A DNA stretch of 60,673 nucleotides from Solitalea longa (GTDB lineage: Bacteria; Bacteroidota; Bacteroidia; Sphingobacteriales; Sphingobacteriaceae): positions 268-60,940 of the forward strand of contig NZ_PQVF01000020.1 in NCBI RefSeq assembly GCF_002920915.1, in the 5' to 3' direction. The notes beneath the pieces were generated by a model that did no database searches, was not told the origin of the DNA, and was given only the letters and a program-made list of their open reading frames with translations. Shown in pieces: positions 51,536 to 60,673 of this stretch (position 1 is the first letter of the stretch; each line of letters starts with the position of its first letter). The position numbers and the translations under genes are program-made.

Positions 51536-51813
51536 CTGTACGAAATGCTTCGATATGCGCTATATCTTTTTGAATACTCCTTATTTGTTAAGTATTTACT
51601 TAATATCTATATAGTTGACCTATTCAGAGTGTTAAGTTGTTTAAATATGATTTTCATCAATTTATTTAAAGTTCAATTCTTACACCTTTGACTTGTTGCG
51701 TTTATTTACTATATGAGGAATAAACGATCATTAGCGAGTCGTTATGGGCAAGCGGGCGACTAATCAGCTGGAAATCAAGTCTTAATAAGTAATTCCGATA
51801 ATGTATTGAAGTG
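51536..51813. other. Spacer, nothing recognised
   Basis: AT-rich, with a few weak frames overlapping the terminator. I see no gene, RNA or long repeat here; the promoter of the next gene must lie within it. Confidence 0.5.
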
Positions 51814-53100
51814 ATGAGCAAAAATCTTCAAAGTAGCACATCTGAATTTATAGAAAAATCAATAAAAATACATGGGAATAAATTTGATTATTCCAGAGTG
51901 GAATATATTGGTAGCCACTCAAAAGTTTGTATAATATGCCCAGAACATGGAGAGTTTTATCAGCCACCTACAAATCACTTATCTGGAAATGGATGCCTAA
52001 AATGTGCGTGGAAATATAAGCGTGGAAAGTATAGAGTAACTACTATAGAAACATTCCTTACCCAAGCTAAGGAAATACATGGGGATAAATATGATTATTC
52101 TAAAGTAGAATGGAAAAATAATAGCACTAAAATTACGATTATATGCCCTATTCACGGGGAGTTTACACAAAAACCCGATAATCACATTAGGCTAAAATGT
52201 GGGTGTCGAAAATGTGGAAGAGAAATAGCTAAATCTAAAGTAAATAAGTATAGTACTGTTTATTTTCTGAAAAATGCTAAAAAGGTTCATGGAAGTAAGT
52301 ATGACTATTCGAAGAGTCAGTGTTTTAATGCTACTGACAAGGTTGAGATTAATTGTCCTGTTCATGGATTATTTAAACAAACCGCAAACCAACATTTACA
52401 AGGTCATGGCTGCCCTAAATGTAATTTTGACCAAATGGCGAAAGACAGAGCAATGGGTAAAGAACTTTTTATTAATAAAGCAAAAGAGTTTTTTGATGAG
52501 AAGTATGATTACTCAAAAGTTGAATATATCAATGGACAGAAGAATGTTTGTATTATCTGTCGAATACATGGTGAGTTTGAGGTTAGTCCTAATAATCATT
52601 TATCTAAAAAAAGTGGCTGCCCTATTTGTAATGAATCTAAAATGGAGAGTGAATTTGCATCTGTTTTGGATAAACAAAATGTAAAATATGAAAGACAAAA
52701 GAGGTTTAAATGGTTAGGAAGACAATCATTGGATCTTTATCTTCCAGATCACAATATAGCAATTGAATGCCAAGGGATTCAACATTTTAAATCAGTTGAT
52801 TTTGCAGGAAAAGGTGAAAAATGGGCAAATCAATCATTTAAAGAGAATAAAAAAAGAGATGAGATAAAACTCAAAAAATGTTTAACTAATAATATAAAAA
52901 TGATTTATGTAATAGATAATGAAGAATATCTTGATAATAAATATCATTTTGATATTGTAGAACCCTTTTCAGGTAATGTGAGTTATGAAGTTATACATAT
53001 AAATCATTTTGAGAATCACATAAACCATTTGGTTGCTATATCTCATTTTTTTGGGGCTATAAATAATGAAGAACAAGAGAATTTGATAATGTTTATCTAA
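51814..53100 (+). CDS. Four-repeat treble-clef protein with C-terminal Vsr-like nuclease
   Basis: 428 residues from the ATG at 51814 (a GTG sits one codon earlier). Four ~53-residue repeats (~11-63, 78-131, 147-199, 217-270) share HGxKYDYSKVEY, a CPxHGxF strand and a GCxKC end, so each likely binds one zinc. They resemble the DUF723 repeats of phage and mobile endonucleases. The C-terminal ~130 residues are a nuclease of the Vsr/PD-(D/E)XK type: ESEFASVLDKQNVKYERQKR, SLDLYLPDHNIAIECQG, KRDEIKLKKC, IKMIYVID. DNA-targeting endonuclease, perhaps homing-like. It is the first gene outside attR. Confidence 0.78.
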   Translation: MSKNLQSSTSEFIEKSIKIHGNKFDYSRVEYIGSHSKVCIICPEHGEFYQPPTNHLSGNGCLKCAWKYKRGKYRVTTIETFLTQAKEIHGDKYDYSKVEWKNNSTKITIICPIHGEFTQKPDNHIRLKCGCRKCGREIAKSKVNKYSTVYFLKNAKKVHGSKYDYSKSQCFNATDKVEINCPVHGLFKQTANQHLQGHGCPKCNFDQMAKDRAMGKELFINKAKEFFDEKYDYSKVEYINGQKNVCIICRIHGEFEVSPNNHLSKKSGCPICNESKMESEFASVLDKQNVKYERQKRFKWLGRQSLDLYLPDHNIAIECQGIQHFKSVDFAGKGEKWANQSFKENKKRDEIKLKKCLTNNIKMIYVIDNEEYLDNKYHFDIVEPFSGNVSYEVIHINHFENHINHLVAISHFFGAINNEEQENLIMFI

Positions 53101-53185
53101 TGTTTGAAAACATAATTCCAAAACAGTGAGATAAGAAACATTATATTAAATTAAAGTCCAATTTGGAGTTAGAAATAAAAAAATA

Positions 53186-53212
53186 AAGGGAGGTTTGCCT
53201 CCCTTCTTTATT
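53186..53212 (+). terminator. Terminator after the repeat endonuclease
   Basis: Stem AAGGGAGG / CCTCCCTT with loop TTTG, followed by CTTTATTT. Confidence 0.85.
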
Positions 53213-53437
53213 TAGTTAATTTTATTTAACCTTTTGAATTTAAATTTTTTAAAATGCCTCATTCACTGGCTTCTGAGTTTTAGTTGATTTAAGGTTCGAG
53301 ATCTGCTGTTTTGATGGTGCAACGATTTACAAAAAAACCGAACTACATTACTGTAAACTGTATCTCTAATTTTTATTTTAGTCAATTATTGAATAGTTCA
53401 TTTAGTCTTTAAATAATTATAGATATCCAAGTTTTCG
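53213..53437. other. Spacer before the NUDIX/helicase operon
   Basis: AT-rich, no coding frame. It probably carries the operon promoter, but no convincing promoter match is claimed. Confidence 0.4.
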
Positions 53438-53827
53438 ATGATTAATGTCACCTGTGCTATAATTGAAAAAGATGATCATGTCCTGGTAACTCAACGAAGT
53501 GAATTAATGTCTCTGCCTTTAAAATGGGAATTTCCTGGCGGGAAGATTAATGAAACAGAAACAGAGGAGGACTGTATTCTTAGAGAGATTTACGAAGAGC
53601 TAAATATTAATGTTAAAGTTGTAAGCAAACTGACACCTAATATTTACCAATACCCCAATAAGAAAATAAAATTGATACCATTTGTTTGTCATTTTTTAGA
53701 AGGGCAAATTATTCTACTGGAACACAAGGAGTATAAATGGTTGAAACCACATCAATTAAAACAGTTGGATTGGGCAGAAGCTGATTTGCCAATTCTTGAG
53801 GAATATTTGATCTTAAAAAATGCTTGA
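53438..53827 (+). CDS. NUDIX (MutT-like) hydrolase
   Basis: 129 residues with a NUDIX box at 35-57: GKINETETEEDCILREIYEE followed by LNI, where Asn replaces the usual Gly near the end. The MutT-like start (VTCAIIEKDDHVLVTQR, KWEFPGG) suggests a nucleoside triphosphate pyrophosphohydrolase. The stop overlaps the helicase start by 8 bases, so the two are translationally coupled. In this setting it may act on a nucleotide linked to helicase function rather than in general mutation avoidance. Confidence 0.9.
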   Translation: MINVTCAIIEKDDHVLVTQRSELMSLPLKWEFPGGKINETETEEDCILREIYEELNINVKVVSKLTPNIYQYPNKKIKLIPFVCHFLEGQIILLEHKEYKWLKPHQLKQLDWAEADLPILEEYLILKNA

Positions 53828-56800
53828 ATTAGGAATTTACGAACAGTTAATAAATAAGATTCTTTGGAAAAAAATTGAATCATTAAGTCGTGATGAATTC
53901 TATATCAGTGAAACTAAAATAGACAAAGAAGAAGCCGCTCGTTATTTGAGTGTTTATTTGTCAGAAAGTATTCGTTTTGCTTTAAACTCTTATACTGGTG
54001 ATGATAAGGTTGAGAAGCAGGTTGAATTATGTAATAAGGTTATTCAGTTACTACGAACAGAACTAAATAACATTGATTTTGAAAATGATTTACTTCATAC
54101 TGAAGGTAAAGTTTTACAAGCTGTATTCTCCAAAGTTGATGCTTCCTTTTCTGATTTTGAATTGTTTTTAAAGCAGATTACGCCTTATTCTCGCCTTTCT
54201 CAAAGTGAATTGTTTACAGGAAGTAATGTTGGTCTTTCTCTTGAAAGTGAGATAAAAAAGGAAATACTTTCGGCCGACGAAATACGCTGGCTAGTATCTT
54301 TTATTAAATTTTCAGGAATTCGGATTTTTGAGAAGGAGCTGAGGTCGTTCACCGAAAGTGGAAAGAAGCTACGAATAATTACAACTTCTTATATGGGTGC
54401 AACTGATGTGAAAGCGATTGAGTTTTTATCGTCCTTGCCTAATACTGAGATAAAAGTATCATATAATTCCGAGCATGAACGTCTCCACGCAAAAGCTTAT
54501 TTGTTTCTCCGAAATACAGGCTTTAATACGGGGTATATAGGTTCTTCTAATATCTCAAGATCAGCTCTAACAAACGGACTTGAATGGAATTTAAAAGTCA
54601 CTTCTAAAGAGATCAGCCACATCATCGATAAATTCAAAAGAACATTCGATACTTATTGGTTAGACAATGATTTTGAATATTATCGTAATGGTGAAGATGT
54701 AAAAAAGCTTGATAATGCATTAAAAGCTCAAAAATCCCAAGACCGTAAAACTATACTTTCCTTTTTTGACTTAAAGCCTTTCCCTTATCAAGAAGAAATA
54801 TTAGAAAAACTTAAGGCTGAAAGATTAACCCATAATCATTTTAGAAATTTAGTTGTTGCAGCAACAGGAACAGGCAAAACCATCATTTCTGCTTTTGATT
54901 ACAAGAGGTTTAAAGACGAAAATTCAAGTGCTAAATTACTATTTGTAACTCATCGGAAAGAGATTTTAGAGCAAGCTCAGCAAGCATTTCAACATATTTT
55001 AAAGGACAATAACTTTGGTGAACTATGGGTTGCAGGGCTTGCTCCTACAAATTATGATTTTGTTTTTGCTTCTGTTCAAACTTTAAACAATCAATTAAAG
55101 AGTTTAAGTCTTTCAGAAGACTATTATGATTTTATTATCATTGATGAAGTACATCATATTGCTGCAAATAGTTATAGACCGTTATTGGAGAAGTTTAAAC
55201 CAAAGGTTCTATTAGGTTTAACAGCCACTCCTGAGCGCATGGATGGAGAGGATATATTAAGGGATTTTTGTAATACAATTGCCGCTGAAATAAGACTGCC
55301 CGAAGCGCTAAATCGAAAACTACTATGTCCATTTCAATATTTTGGATTGCCAGACAGTGTTGATTTGTCAAAGGTTAGTTGGAGAAACGGGAAATATGAT
55401 GTATCTGAATTAACCCATTTATATACGGAGTCTGACAGAAGAGTAGCAGAGGTCATAAAGAATCTTGATAAATACCTTACAGACATTCATAATCCAAAGG
55501 CTTTAGGTTTTTGCATAAGTCAAGAACATGCAAAATATATGGCTGAAAAGTTTGTTTTAGCGGGCTTTAAAGCGGATTATTTGACCAGTGATAATTCGGA
55601 TGATAGAGATATAATTAGAGAGAAATTTAAATCGAGTACAATCAATTACTTATTTGTTGTCGACATATTCAATGAAGGTGTTGATATACCCGAGATCGAC
55701 ACGGTATTGTTTCTTCGACCAACAGAAAGTCTGACCATCTTTTTACAGCAATTGGGTAGGGGGTTAAGGTTATCCAAAGACAAAGAGTGTTTAACTGTTT
55801 TGGATTTTGTTGGAAACGCTCGAGCGGAATATGATTTTGAACATAAGTTTAGAGCATTGATCGGAAAAACACATACATCTATCCAAAAAGAAATCGAAAG
55901 TGATTTTCCGCATCTGCCTTTAGGATGCTCAATAGTATTGGAGAAAAAAGCGAAGGAATATATTTTAGCCAATATTAAACAAGCAATTGGGTTCAATCGA
56001 ACTCAGTTAATTGCTAAGATTAGAAATTTCAAACATCAATCAACTCTACCTTTAACCCTAAATAACTTTCTTAACTTTTATCATCTTGATCTACCATTAA
56101 TCTACCGGAAAGATAGCTGGAAACGCTTATGTGCTGATGCTGGAATAATCAATGATTTTAATGAACCAAATGAGAAAGAGTTATTCAGAACAATAAGTAA
56201 GAAGCTTTTACAATGCAATTCAACTTCATATCTCAACTTTGTTTTACGCGTAATTGAATCAAGCATTGATTTCGATTTATTAAGTGAAGAGGAGAAAAAG
56301 ATGGCATTGATGCTTCATTATGATATATGGCAAGAGTCGGGTCCAAAAATGGGGTTCAAAGATTTAAAAGAAAGTTTATCGACACTAATGTTAAGCTCGA
56401 TTTTAATTGAAGAACTTAAAGAATTCATTCAGCTTCAACTATCAAAGGTTGATTTTATTGAAAAAGAAATAGAGTTGGATTTTGTTCAGCCACTTAAAGT
56501 TCATAGTAGATATAACAGAGATCAAATTCTTTCTGCTTTTGGTTTACATACTTTTCAGAAACAAGCCTCAAACAGAGAAGGAGTTGCCTTTATCAGTGAT
56601 ATAAATACAGAGATCTTATTTGTTACCCTAAAGAAATCGGAGAAAGATTATTCTCCAACTACTTTGTATGATGACTACGCTATTACAGATACACTCTTTC
56701 ATTGGCAATCACAAAACTCTACAAGCCCTAATTCTCCAAAAGGACAATCTTACATATATCACAAAGAGTTAAAAAAGAATGTATTACTTTTTGTGAGAGA

Positions 56801-56963
56801 GCAGAATGACGATGAATATGGTTTTACAATGTCATATGTATTCTTAGGTAAGGTTGATTTTCTGAATTATCAGGGGGCTAAACCAATGAGCATAGAGTGG
56901 AAGTTAGAAGAGCCGATGCCTGCATATTTATGGAAGGATTCAGCTAAGATGGCTGTAGGATAG
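53820..56963 (+). CDS. PLD nuclease-DEAH helicase fusion with DUF3427-type C-terminus
   Basis: 1,047 residues. An N-terminal ~100-residue helical part is followed by a PLD domain (His223-x-Lys225 in RLHAKAYLF, then GYIGSSNISRSAL). The superfamily 2 helicase core has Q-like PFPYQEEI, motif I ATGTGKT (348-354), motif II DEVH (442-445), motif III LTATPERMDG and motif VI QQLGRGLRLS. The C-terminal ~350 residues fit the DUF3427 region. It would load on DNA, translocate using ATP, and possibly cut. It forms an operon with the NUDIX gene. This architecture is common in defence islands. Confidence 0.9.
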   Translation: MLELGIYEQLINKILWKKIESLSRDEFYISETKIDKEEAARYLSVYLSESIRFALNSYTGDDKVEKQVELCNKVIQLLRTELNNIDFENDLLHTEGKVLQAVFSKVDASFSDFELFLKQITPYSRLSQSELFTGSNVGLSLESEIKKEILSADEIRWLVSFIKFSGIRIFEKELRSFTESGKKLRIITTSYMGATDVKAIEFLSSLPNTEIKVSYNSEHERLHAKAYLFLRNTGFNTGYIGSSNISRSALTNGLEWNLKVTSKEISHIIDKFKRTFDTYWLDNDFEYYRNGEDVKKLDNALKAQKSQDRKTILSFFDLKPFPYQEEILEKLKAERLTHNHFRNLVVAATGTGKTIISAFDYKRFKDENSSAKLLFVTHRKEILEQAQQAFQHILKDNNFGELWVAGLAPTNYDFVFASVQTLNNQLKSLSLSEDYYDFIIIDEVHHIAANSYRPLLEKFKPKVLLGLTATPERMDGEDILRDFCNTIAAEIRLPEALNRKLLCPFQYFGLPDSVDLSKVSWRNGKYDVSELTHLYTESDRRVAEVIKNLDKYLTDIHNPKALGFCISQEHAKYMAEKFVLAGFKADYLTSDNSDDRDIIREKFKSSTINYLFVVDIFNEGVDIPEIDTVLFLRPTESLTIFLQQLGRGLRLSKDKECLTVLDFVGNARAEYDFEHKFRALIGKTHTSIQKEIESDFPHLPLGCSIVLEKKAKEYILANIKQAIGFNRTQLIAKIRNFKHQSTLPLTLNNFLNFYHLDLPLIYRKDSWKRLCADAGIINDFNEPNEKELFRTISKKLLQCNSTSYLNFVLRVIESSIDFDLLSEEEKKMALMLHYDIWQESGPKMGFKDLKESLSTLMLSSILIEELKEFIQLQLSKVDFIEKEIELDFVQPLKVHSRYNRDQILSAFGLHTFQKQASNREGVAFISDINTEILFVTLKKSEKDYSPTTLYDDYAITDTLFHWQSQNSTSPNSPKGQSYIYHKELKKNVLLFVREQNDDEYGFTMSYVFLGKVDFLNYQGAKPMSIEWKLEEPMPAYLWKDSAKMAVG

Positions 56964-57004
56964 CATTTAAGTATAAAAAAGAGAGATTTTGACATCGGAG
57001 AAGA

Positions 57005-57106
57005 ATGAGTCATTTAATGGATATGTACAAAGTGTTGGATGAATTATTCTTTTTTAACAATGACTCTGTTCATTTTGAAAACTATCTTAGAAACCAAAAG
57101 AAATAA
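57005..57106 (+). CDS. Possible 33-residue protein between helicase and HNH genes
   Basis: The frame MSHLMDMYKVLDELFFFNND continuing SVHFENYLRNQKK is preceded by GGAGAAG at ribosome-binding distance. It ends 5 bases before the HNH gene start. It is helical and acidic to neutral. The good ribosome-binding site and tight packing support it; length is against it. Confidence 0.4.
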   Translation: MSHLMDMYKVLDELFFFNNDSVHFENYLRNQKK

Positions 57107-57111
57107 GCTTT

Positions 57112-58167
57112 ATGGTCTTACCACACTCTAATGAGTTACCCATTAACTATCTTTCAGCTTGCTTTAATAATACATCTGCAACTTATAAGTATTATTGGTT
57201 CCTTTCAATTCTGCAAGAAGTCGAAAATGGAAACTTGATGATCTCAAAACGGAGCCTTTTTTCAAGGATGATTTCAAATGCTTGGTTCACAGTAAACTAT
57301 TTTCATATTTCCTTTGGGAAACAAGATTTAATTCAGGAGGCAATCCGTTTGATTAATAAAGTTGAGGAAATCACAATTGATGAAAATAAAGACGTGATTG
57401 TTAAAATACTTAGAGAAACAGAAAGTCCAGAAACTGTACGGCAACTTAAACACTTTGATAAAAATGTTCCTCATTGGTTTTTAAGCCCTTGGTTTCCCAA
57501 AAAAATTAACGAAACAGATAATGGAAGGGAAAAAAGAATTTATAATCAATCAAAAGTATTTTCGGGTAACTGTTTATATGCATTGTATGAAGATAGGATT
57601 GAAATTAATCCTGAATGGAAAAATTATTTAACGGTCAATTCTCGAATATTGAAAGATTTTTGTTTGTGGAATCTCACTATGTTTTTACAGGTCAAAAATC
57701 CAAATATTCCAGACATTGCAAATAAATTAATAAAACCAGCAATTAGAAGTAGTTTAACAAAGCAAAGAACTAAATATTGGGATTTAGTTTTGAGAGAACT
57801 GGGACAAGTTAAATGTATTTATACCGGTAAACTTCTAACAATTGGTAATTATGCTGTTGAGCATTTCATTCCCTATGGTTTTGTTTCACATGATTTGATT
57901 TGGAATTTGATTCCTGCTGATAAATCATTTAATTGTTCAAAAAGTGATAAGCTGCCACAATTTGAAAAATACTACGATCCTTTTTTTGACTTGCAAAAAA
58001 CTGCAGTTGAAATAATAAGTGAAAAATCTCCGAATAATAAATTGCTGGAAGAATACTTGACAATTTTTCCAAGTCTTGAAAGTATCTCAAAGGAAAAGTT
58101 TAAAGAAATAATTCAACCTTTGATTACTATAGCCTCCAATAACGGTTTTGAATTTTTGCAGCTTTAA
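57112..58167 (+). CDS. HNH endonuclease-domain protein
   Basis: 351 residues. An N-terminal ~200-residue helical region of unknown family precedes a C-terminal HNH: VKCIYTGKLL, Glu250-His251 in VEHFIPYGF, then SHDLIWNLIPADKSFNCSKSD with the Asn and Asn/Lys residues expected of HNH_4. Metal-dependent DNA nicking or cutting is the likely reaction. It lies downstream of the NUDIX and PLD-helicase genes on the same strand and is probably the nuclease partner. Confidence 0.82.
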   Translation: MVLPHSNELPINYLSACFNNTSATYKYYWFLSILQEVENGNLMISKRSLFSRMISNAWFTVNYFHISFGKQDLIQEAIRLINKVEEITIDENKDVIVKILRETESPETVRQLKHFDKNVPHWFLSPWFPKKINETDNGREKRIYNQSKVFSGNCLYALYEDRIEINPEWKNYLTVNSRILKDFCLWNLTMFLQVKNPNIPDIANKLIKPAIRSSLTKQRTKYWDLVLRELGQVKCIYTGKLLTIGNYAVEHFIPYGFVSHDLIWNLIPADKSFNCSKSDKLPQFEKYYDPFFDLQKTAVEIISEKSPNNKLLEEYLTIFPSLESISKEKFKEIIQPLITIASNNGFEFLQL

Positions 58168-58322
58168 ATGTTTGTTATAGCCTGCCCTCGCAACTTCACA
58201 CAATTGTCCTCTCCTTATTGTCAAAATTCTTTAGGTAAATTACTTTTAGAAGAGGATTGATGTCTTATTAATTGCTAAATTCAAAAGAAGCAATTTCTTG
58301 TAACTTCTTTATCAGAATAATT

Positions 58323-59294
58323 ATGCTATGGAATAAAAAGACAAAATATTTCGAACTACCTTTTGAAAAAGAAATTGAATTAGAGGATGTGGTTAGCGAA
58401 ATAAAAGAAGCCTTATTCGGCAATTCAAGAATATATTTAAATGATAAGAAGCGAATTGGAGCGAAAGGAAACACAAATAATCTTCCTGATGGTTACTTAA
58501 TAGACCTGACAAACAGCAATGATCCTAAGGTTTTTGTAGTTGAAAATGATTTAGCCAGCCACCATCATCTTAAACATATTGCAGTGCAAATACTTGAGTT
58601 CTCTTTATCATTTGAGTCATCAAAAGTTAAAGTCAAGAATATCATTAAGGATATGCTGCAAAAAAGACCAATTGATTGGCAGTTATGTGAGGATTTCGCG
58701 AAAAAGAATGGATACGAAAACGTGGATTATTTGTTGGAATCCATTATTCATAAAAAAGACTCTTTTAATGCATTATTAATAATTGACAAATTGGAAGAGG
58801 AGTTGGAAACAGTTCTCATAAGTCGATTTAAGTTTCCAGTCGAGATAATTACTGTAAAACGTCATAAAAGCACTCATGATGAAATATTATATGAGTTTGA
58901 ACCATTTCTGAATGAGGTTATTGAAGACACTGAAAAAATAGACATTTCAGAAATTGATACAATTGTAGTTCCCGCTAGAGAAGATGGATTTACTGAGGTT
59001 TTTTTAGGGCAAAACTCCTGGTATTCGATACGTTTAAATGCATCTATGATTCCTAAGATTAAATACATAGCTGCATATCAAGTTGCACCGGTTTCAGCAA
59101 TTACACATATAGCTGAAATTAAAAACATTGAACAATATGAAGACTCAAACAAATACATTCTTTATTTTACCGACCCTGCTCAAGAAATAAAAAAAATACC
59201 ATTAGGAAAAATAAAAAATAAGGCACCACAAAGCCCTAGGTATTCTTCAAAAGAGAAAATTCTTTCAGCTAGCACATTGGACAGTGTATTTTAA
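58323..59294 (+). CDS. Uncharacterised protein with a possible N-terminal PD-(D/E)XK-like fold
   Basis: 323 residues from the ATG at 58323; a TTG start upstream (58272) is less likely. The N-terminal part DGYLIDLTNSNDPKVFVVEN, with Asp and Glu on successive strands, looks like a DUF91/NucS-type nuclease core, but a clear K/Q is missing. Middle helices are followed by a beta-rich C-terminal domain (TIVVPAREDGFTEVFLGQNS, IKYIAAYQVAPVSAITHIAE) and a charged tail. It may be the last gene of the defence group, 155 bp after the HNH gene. Function not established. Confidence 0.55.
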   Translation: MLWNKKTKYFELPFEKEIELEDVVSEIKEALFGNSRIYLNDKKRIGAKGNTNNLPDGYLIDLTNSNDPKVFVVENDLASHHHLKHIAVQILEFSLSFESSKVKVKNIIKDMLQKRPIDWQLCEDFAKKNGYENVDYLLESIIHKKDSFNALLIIDKLEEELETVLISRFKFPVEIITVKRHKSTHDEILYEFEPFLNEVIEDTEKIDISEIDTIVVPAREDGFTEVFLGQNSWYSIRLNASMIPKIKYIAAYQVAPVSAITHIAEIKNIEQYEDSNKYILYFTDPAQEIKKIPLGKIKNKAPQSPRYSSKEKILSASTLDSVF

Positions 59295-59648
59295 TTCTCC
59301 AGTGATATTCATAACAGAATCCAAGCATAATTGTAGAAATTCGTCATTTAATTTAATTGTAACTCAATTTTAGCAAGGTGCTCTTTAATTGTAGAGCGAA
59401 TAGAAAGTCCCAAAATACCATTCATGCCTTTGTATTTTAATTATTAATCTGCTTTTCAAAAGCTTCTCCTTTTCACACACACTCTCTTTCCAGTCTCGAA
59501 CGATACCGGGATGACCCTCCAAAATCATCCATATCCCAAAGCAAAGGAGCAATGACATACATCTTCATTGCTTCTATTAACAGAAAACGCCATCTTCTTC
59601 CAAAGACAGCGTTTAAATCGAAACATTTTCCAGTGGTTGGTAATGCAT
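59295..59648. other. Convergent spacer with one terminator
   Basis: No gene seen in 354 bp. A minus-strand terminator-like hairpin (AAACGC...GCGTTT, 59584-59614) ends the next gene. The rest shows pyrimidine-rich stretches and no clear repeats. Confidence 0.5.
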
Positions 59649-60404
59649 CTATTCTGACGAAACTCCGATCATTTTCAATGCATTAAATGAAAAATTGTTC
59701 AACGGGTAATATTGCCCATTTACTTCCTGAAAAAACTCAATACCAAGAATTTGCACTAAAGGAAAATCATTGATAGCTGTTAAAGTAACAGTAAGGGTTT
59801 GAGCAGCAGCAATAGAGTTGGTCAAGGGTAAAAAGGCACTGCGGGTACTTTGTACTTCAGAACTCAGGTTGTCGAAATTCGGTGCCATACCAGCCATCAC
59901 CAGTTGGAAATGGGTAGCACCGGAGGGAGAAACCAGATCTGAGATCGGGTTAAATTCCGGGATTTGTACGGTTAGTATACCCGTTGTGCGATCGATCGAA
60001 GTGCCGTAAGCCACATAAATACTGGTACCCAACGGGCAATCTTCGTTAAATTCAAAACCTTGAAGAAAACCCAACTCCCCATTTTGTATGGTACGTTGTC
60101 CGCGCGCATTAATGTTGTCGGTTTTAATGATGCCCAGCAACAGTGTCACCAGTCGGGTATGCAAGTTTCTGGTATTGTAAGGTTGCAATAATGGACCTAA
60201 GCTTTGTCGGATCAATTTTGAAGCCTTTCCAGCTCGCCCGAATTCACTATTATTCTCACGGGTACGTGCATAAGAAGGATCACGTGCTATTCGATTACCA
60301 GAAACCCCACCCTTACGGCGCGCAAAATAAGTCCCATTGCGCTTATAGAAAGAAATATCCTCGATAGTTCCTTCTAGTTTAATCAGTCCATGTTGTTTTG
60401 TCAT
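59649..60404 (-). CDS. Paralog of the 50423 cassette protein
   Basis: 251 residues. Shared features with the 50423-51226 product: LIKLEGTIEDISFYKRNGTYFARRKGG-like start, YARTRENNSEFGRAGKASK, GATHFQLV, and a C-terminal GIEFFQEVNGQYYPLN. Unlike the first copy it has no DUF5675 or holin-like neighbours within the window and lies outside attR. Function unknown; the invariant RTREN block probably marks a structural or assembly surface. Confidence 0.7.
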   Translation of the reverse strand: MTKQHGLIKLEGTIEDISFYKRNGTYFARRKGGVSGNRIARDPSYARTRENNSEFGRAGKASKLIRQSLGPLLQPYNTRNLHTRLVTLLLGIIKTDNINARGQRTIQNGELGFLQGFEFNEDCPLGTSIYVAYGTSIDRTTGILTVQIPEFNPISDLVSPSGATHFQLVMAGMAPNFDNLSSEVQSTRSAFLPLTNSIAAAQTLTVTLTAINDFPLVQILGIEFFQEVNGQYYPLNNFSFNALKMIGVSSE

Positions 60405-60589
60405 TTTAGATTTTTTTAAGTTTTATTTGTTTTCAGCCTCAGCATTTTGCCCGAGCTTATTCAAATATGGCTCACCAATAATCAATTATCAATCAGTCCG
60501 TTCGCATTGCACCAAAATGGTTCATTTAGCATGTTAAGGGTTTGTATAAGTGTCTCGTCCTATTATAACTATACATCAAAAAAAGATGT

Positions 60590-60673
60590 ATGGAAAAAAA
60601 GTTAGAACAAGACCAGTATTTAATTAGATTGCACAAGAAGAGTCGTTACGACAAGCGGCTGATTGCAAAAATC
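60590..60673 (+). CDS. Start of a transposase-like gene (cut by window end)
   Basis: 28 residues are visible: MEKKLEQDQYLIRLHKKSRY and DKRLIAKI, open to the last base. The very basic helical N-terminus resembles the HTH start of IS-type OrfA proteins. A possible IS end, TGTCTCGTCC, lies at 60551-60560. Too short to be certain. Confidence 0.35.
   Translation, partial: MEKKLEQDQYLIRLHKKSRYDKRLIAKI

Noticed and set aside
51464-51691. 75-residue frame over attR
   Set aside because: It starts inside the attR core and runs through the 51491 terminator hairpin; a chance frame.

Overview
The window looks like chromosome from a Bacteroidota bacterium, most likely a Sphingobacteriales-type environmental species. 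The evidence is three giant surface proteins ending in the type B C-terminal signal of the type IX secretion system, a FecI/FecR/SusC/SusD module, RteC-domain regulators, AT-rich DNA, and one good match to the Bacteroidota promoter (TTTG, 19-bp spacer, TAnnTTTG). No species name can be read from the sequence.

Layout. (1) 1-13.7 kb is ordinary chromosome: the 3' part of an Ig/PKD-repeat adhesin-like protein, two tandem paralogous beta-propeller/PKD proteins, each followed by a near-identical terminator, a 36-bp tandem repeat and a HAD hydrolase. (2) 13.8-51.5 kb is a 37.6-kb element integrated in the 3' end of a CAT-anticodon tRNA gene. It has 14-bp attL/attR cores, paired ATGTTTTACC repeats just inside both ends, and a tyrosine recombinase next to the tRNA. 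No relaxase or conjugation gene is visible. (3) 51.5-60.7 kb outside attR is still accessory DNA: a repeat-type endonuclease, a NUDIX/PLD-helicase/HNH group, and the start of what may be another insertion sequence.

Inside the element, a maintenance/control block (integrase, two RteC-like proteins, Hsp20, HTH protein, RepA-like ATPase, palindromes and 9-bp repeats, 14-20 kb) is followed by cargo. Cargo 1 (20.4-29.8 kb) is a sigma/anti-sigma-controlled SusCD importer with an S9 peptidase. Cargo 2 (30.7-36.9 kb) is a type IIG-like restriction-modification enzyme with a membrane protein, a 29-residue proline-rich peptide, a PLD nuclease and an SH3 protein. Cargo 3 is a secreted thermonuclease gene broken by an IS3-family element. 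Cargo 4 (39.9-47.0 kb) is a STAND-like ATPase with TPRs under an exact 27-bp-spaced array of three operators, followed by a tight MBL-fold / E2-E1-JAB triple fusion / four-helix membrane protein operon. The last group is the best candidate for a poorly described system: a ubiquitin-conjugation-like machine without a visible ubiquitin-like protein or nucleotide cyclase. Near attR lie a short ICE-like remnant and a four-gene cassette with a peptidoglycan-associated DUF5675 protein and holin-like membrane proteins.

Three copies of a dyad (ACGTTTGCAA ... TTGCAAACGT) sit at cargo boundaries, and a diverged second copy of the RepA-like ATPase 3' end lies just after cargo 1. This suggests that cargo blocks are added or exchanged at these repeats.
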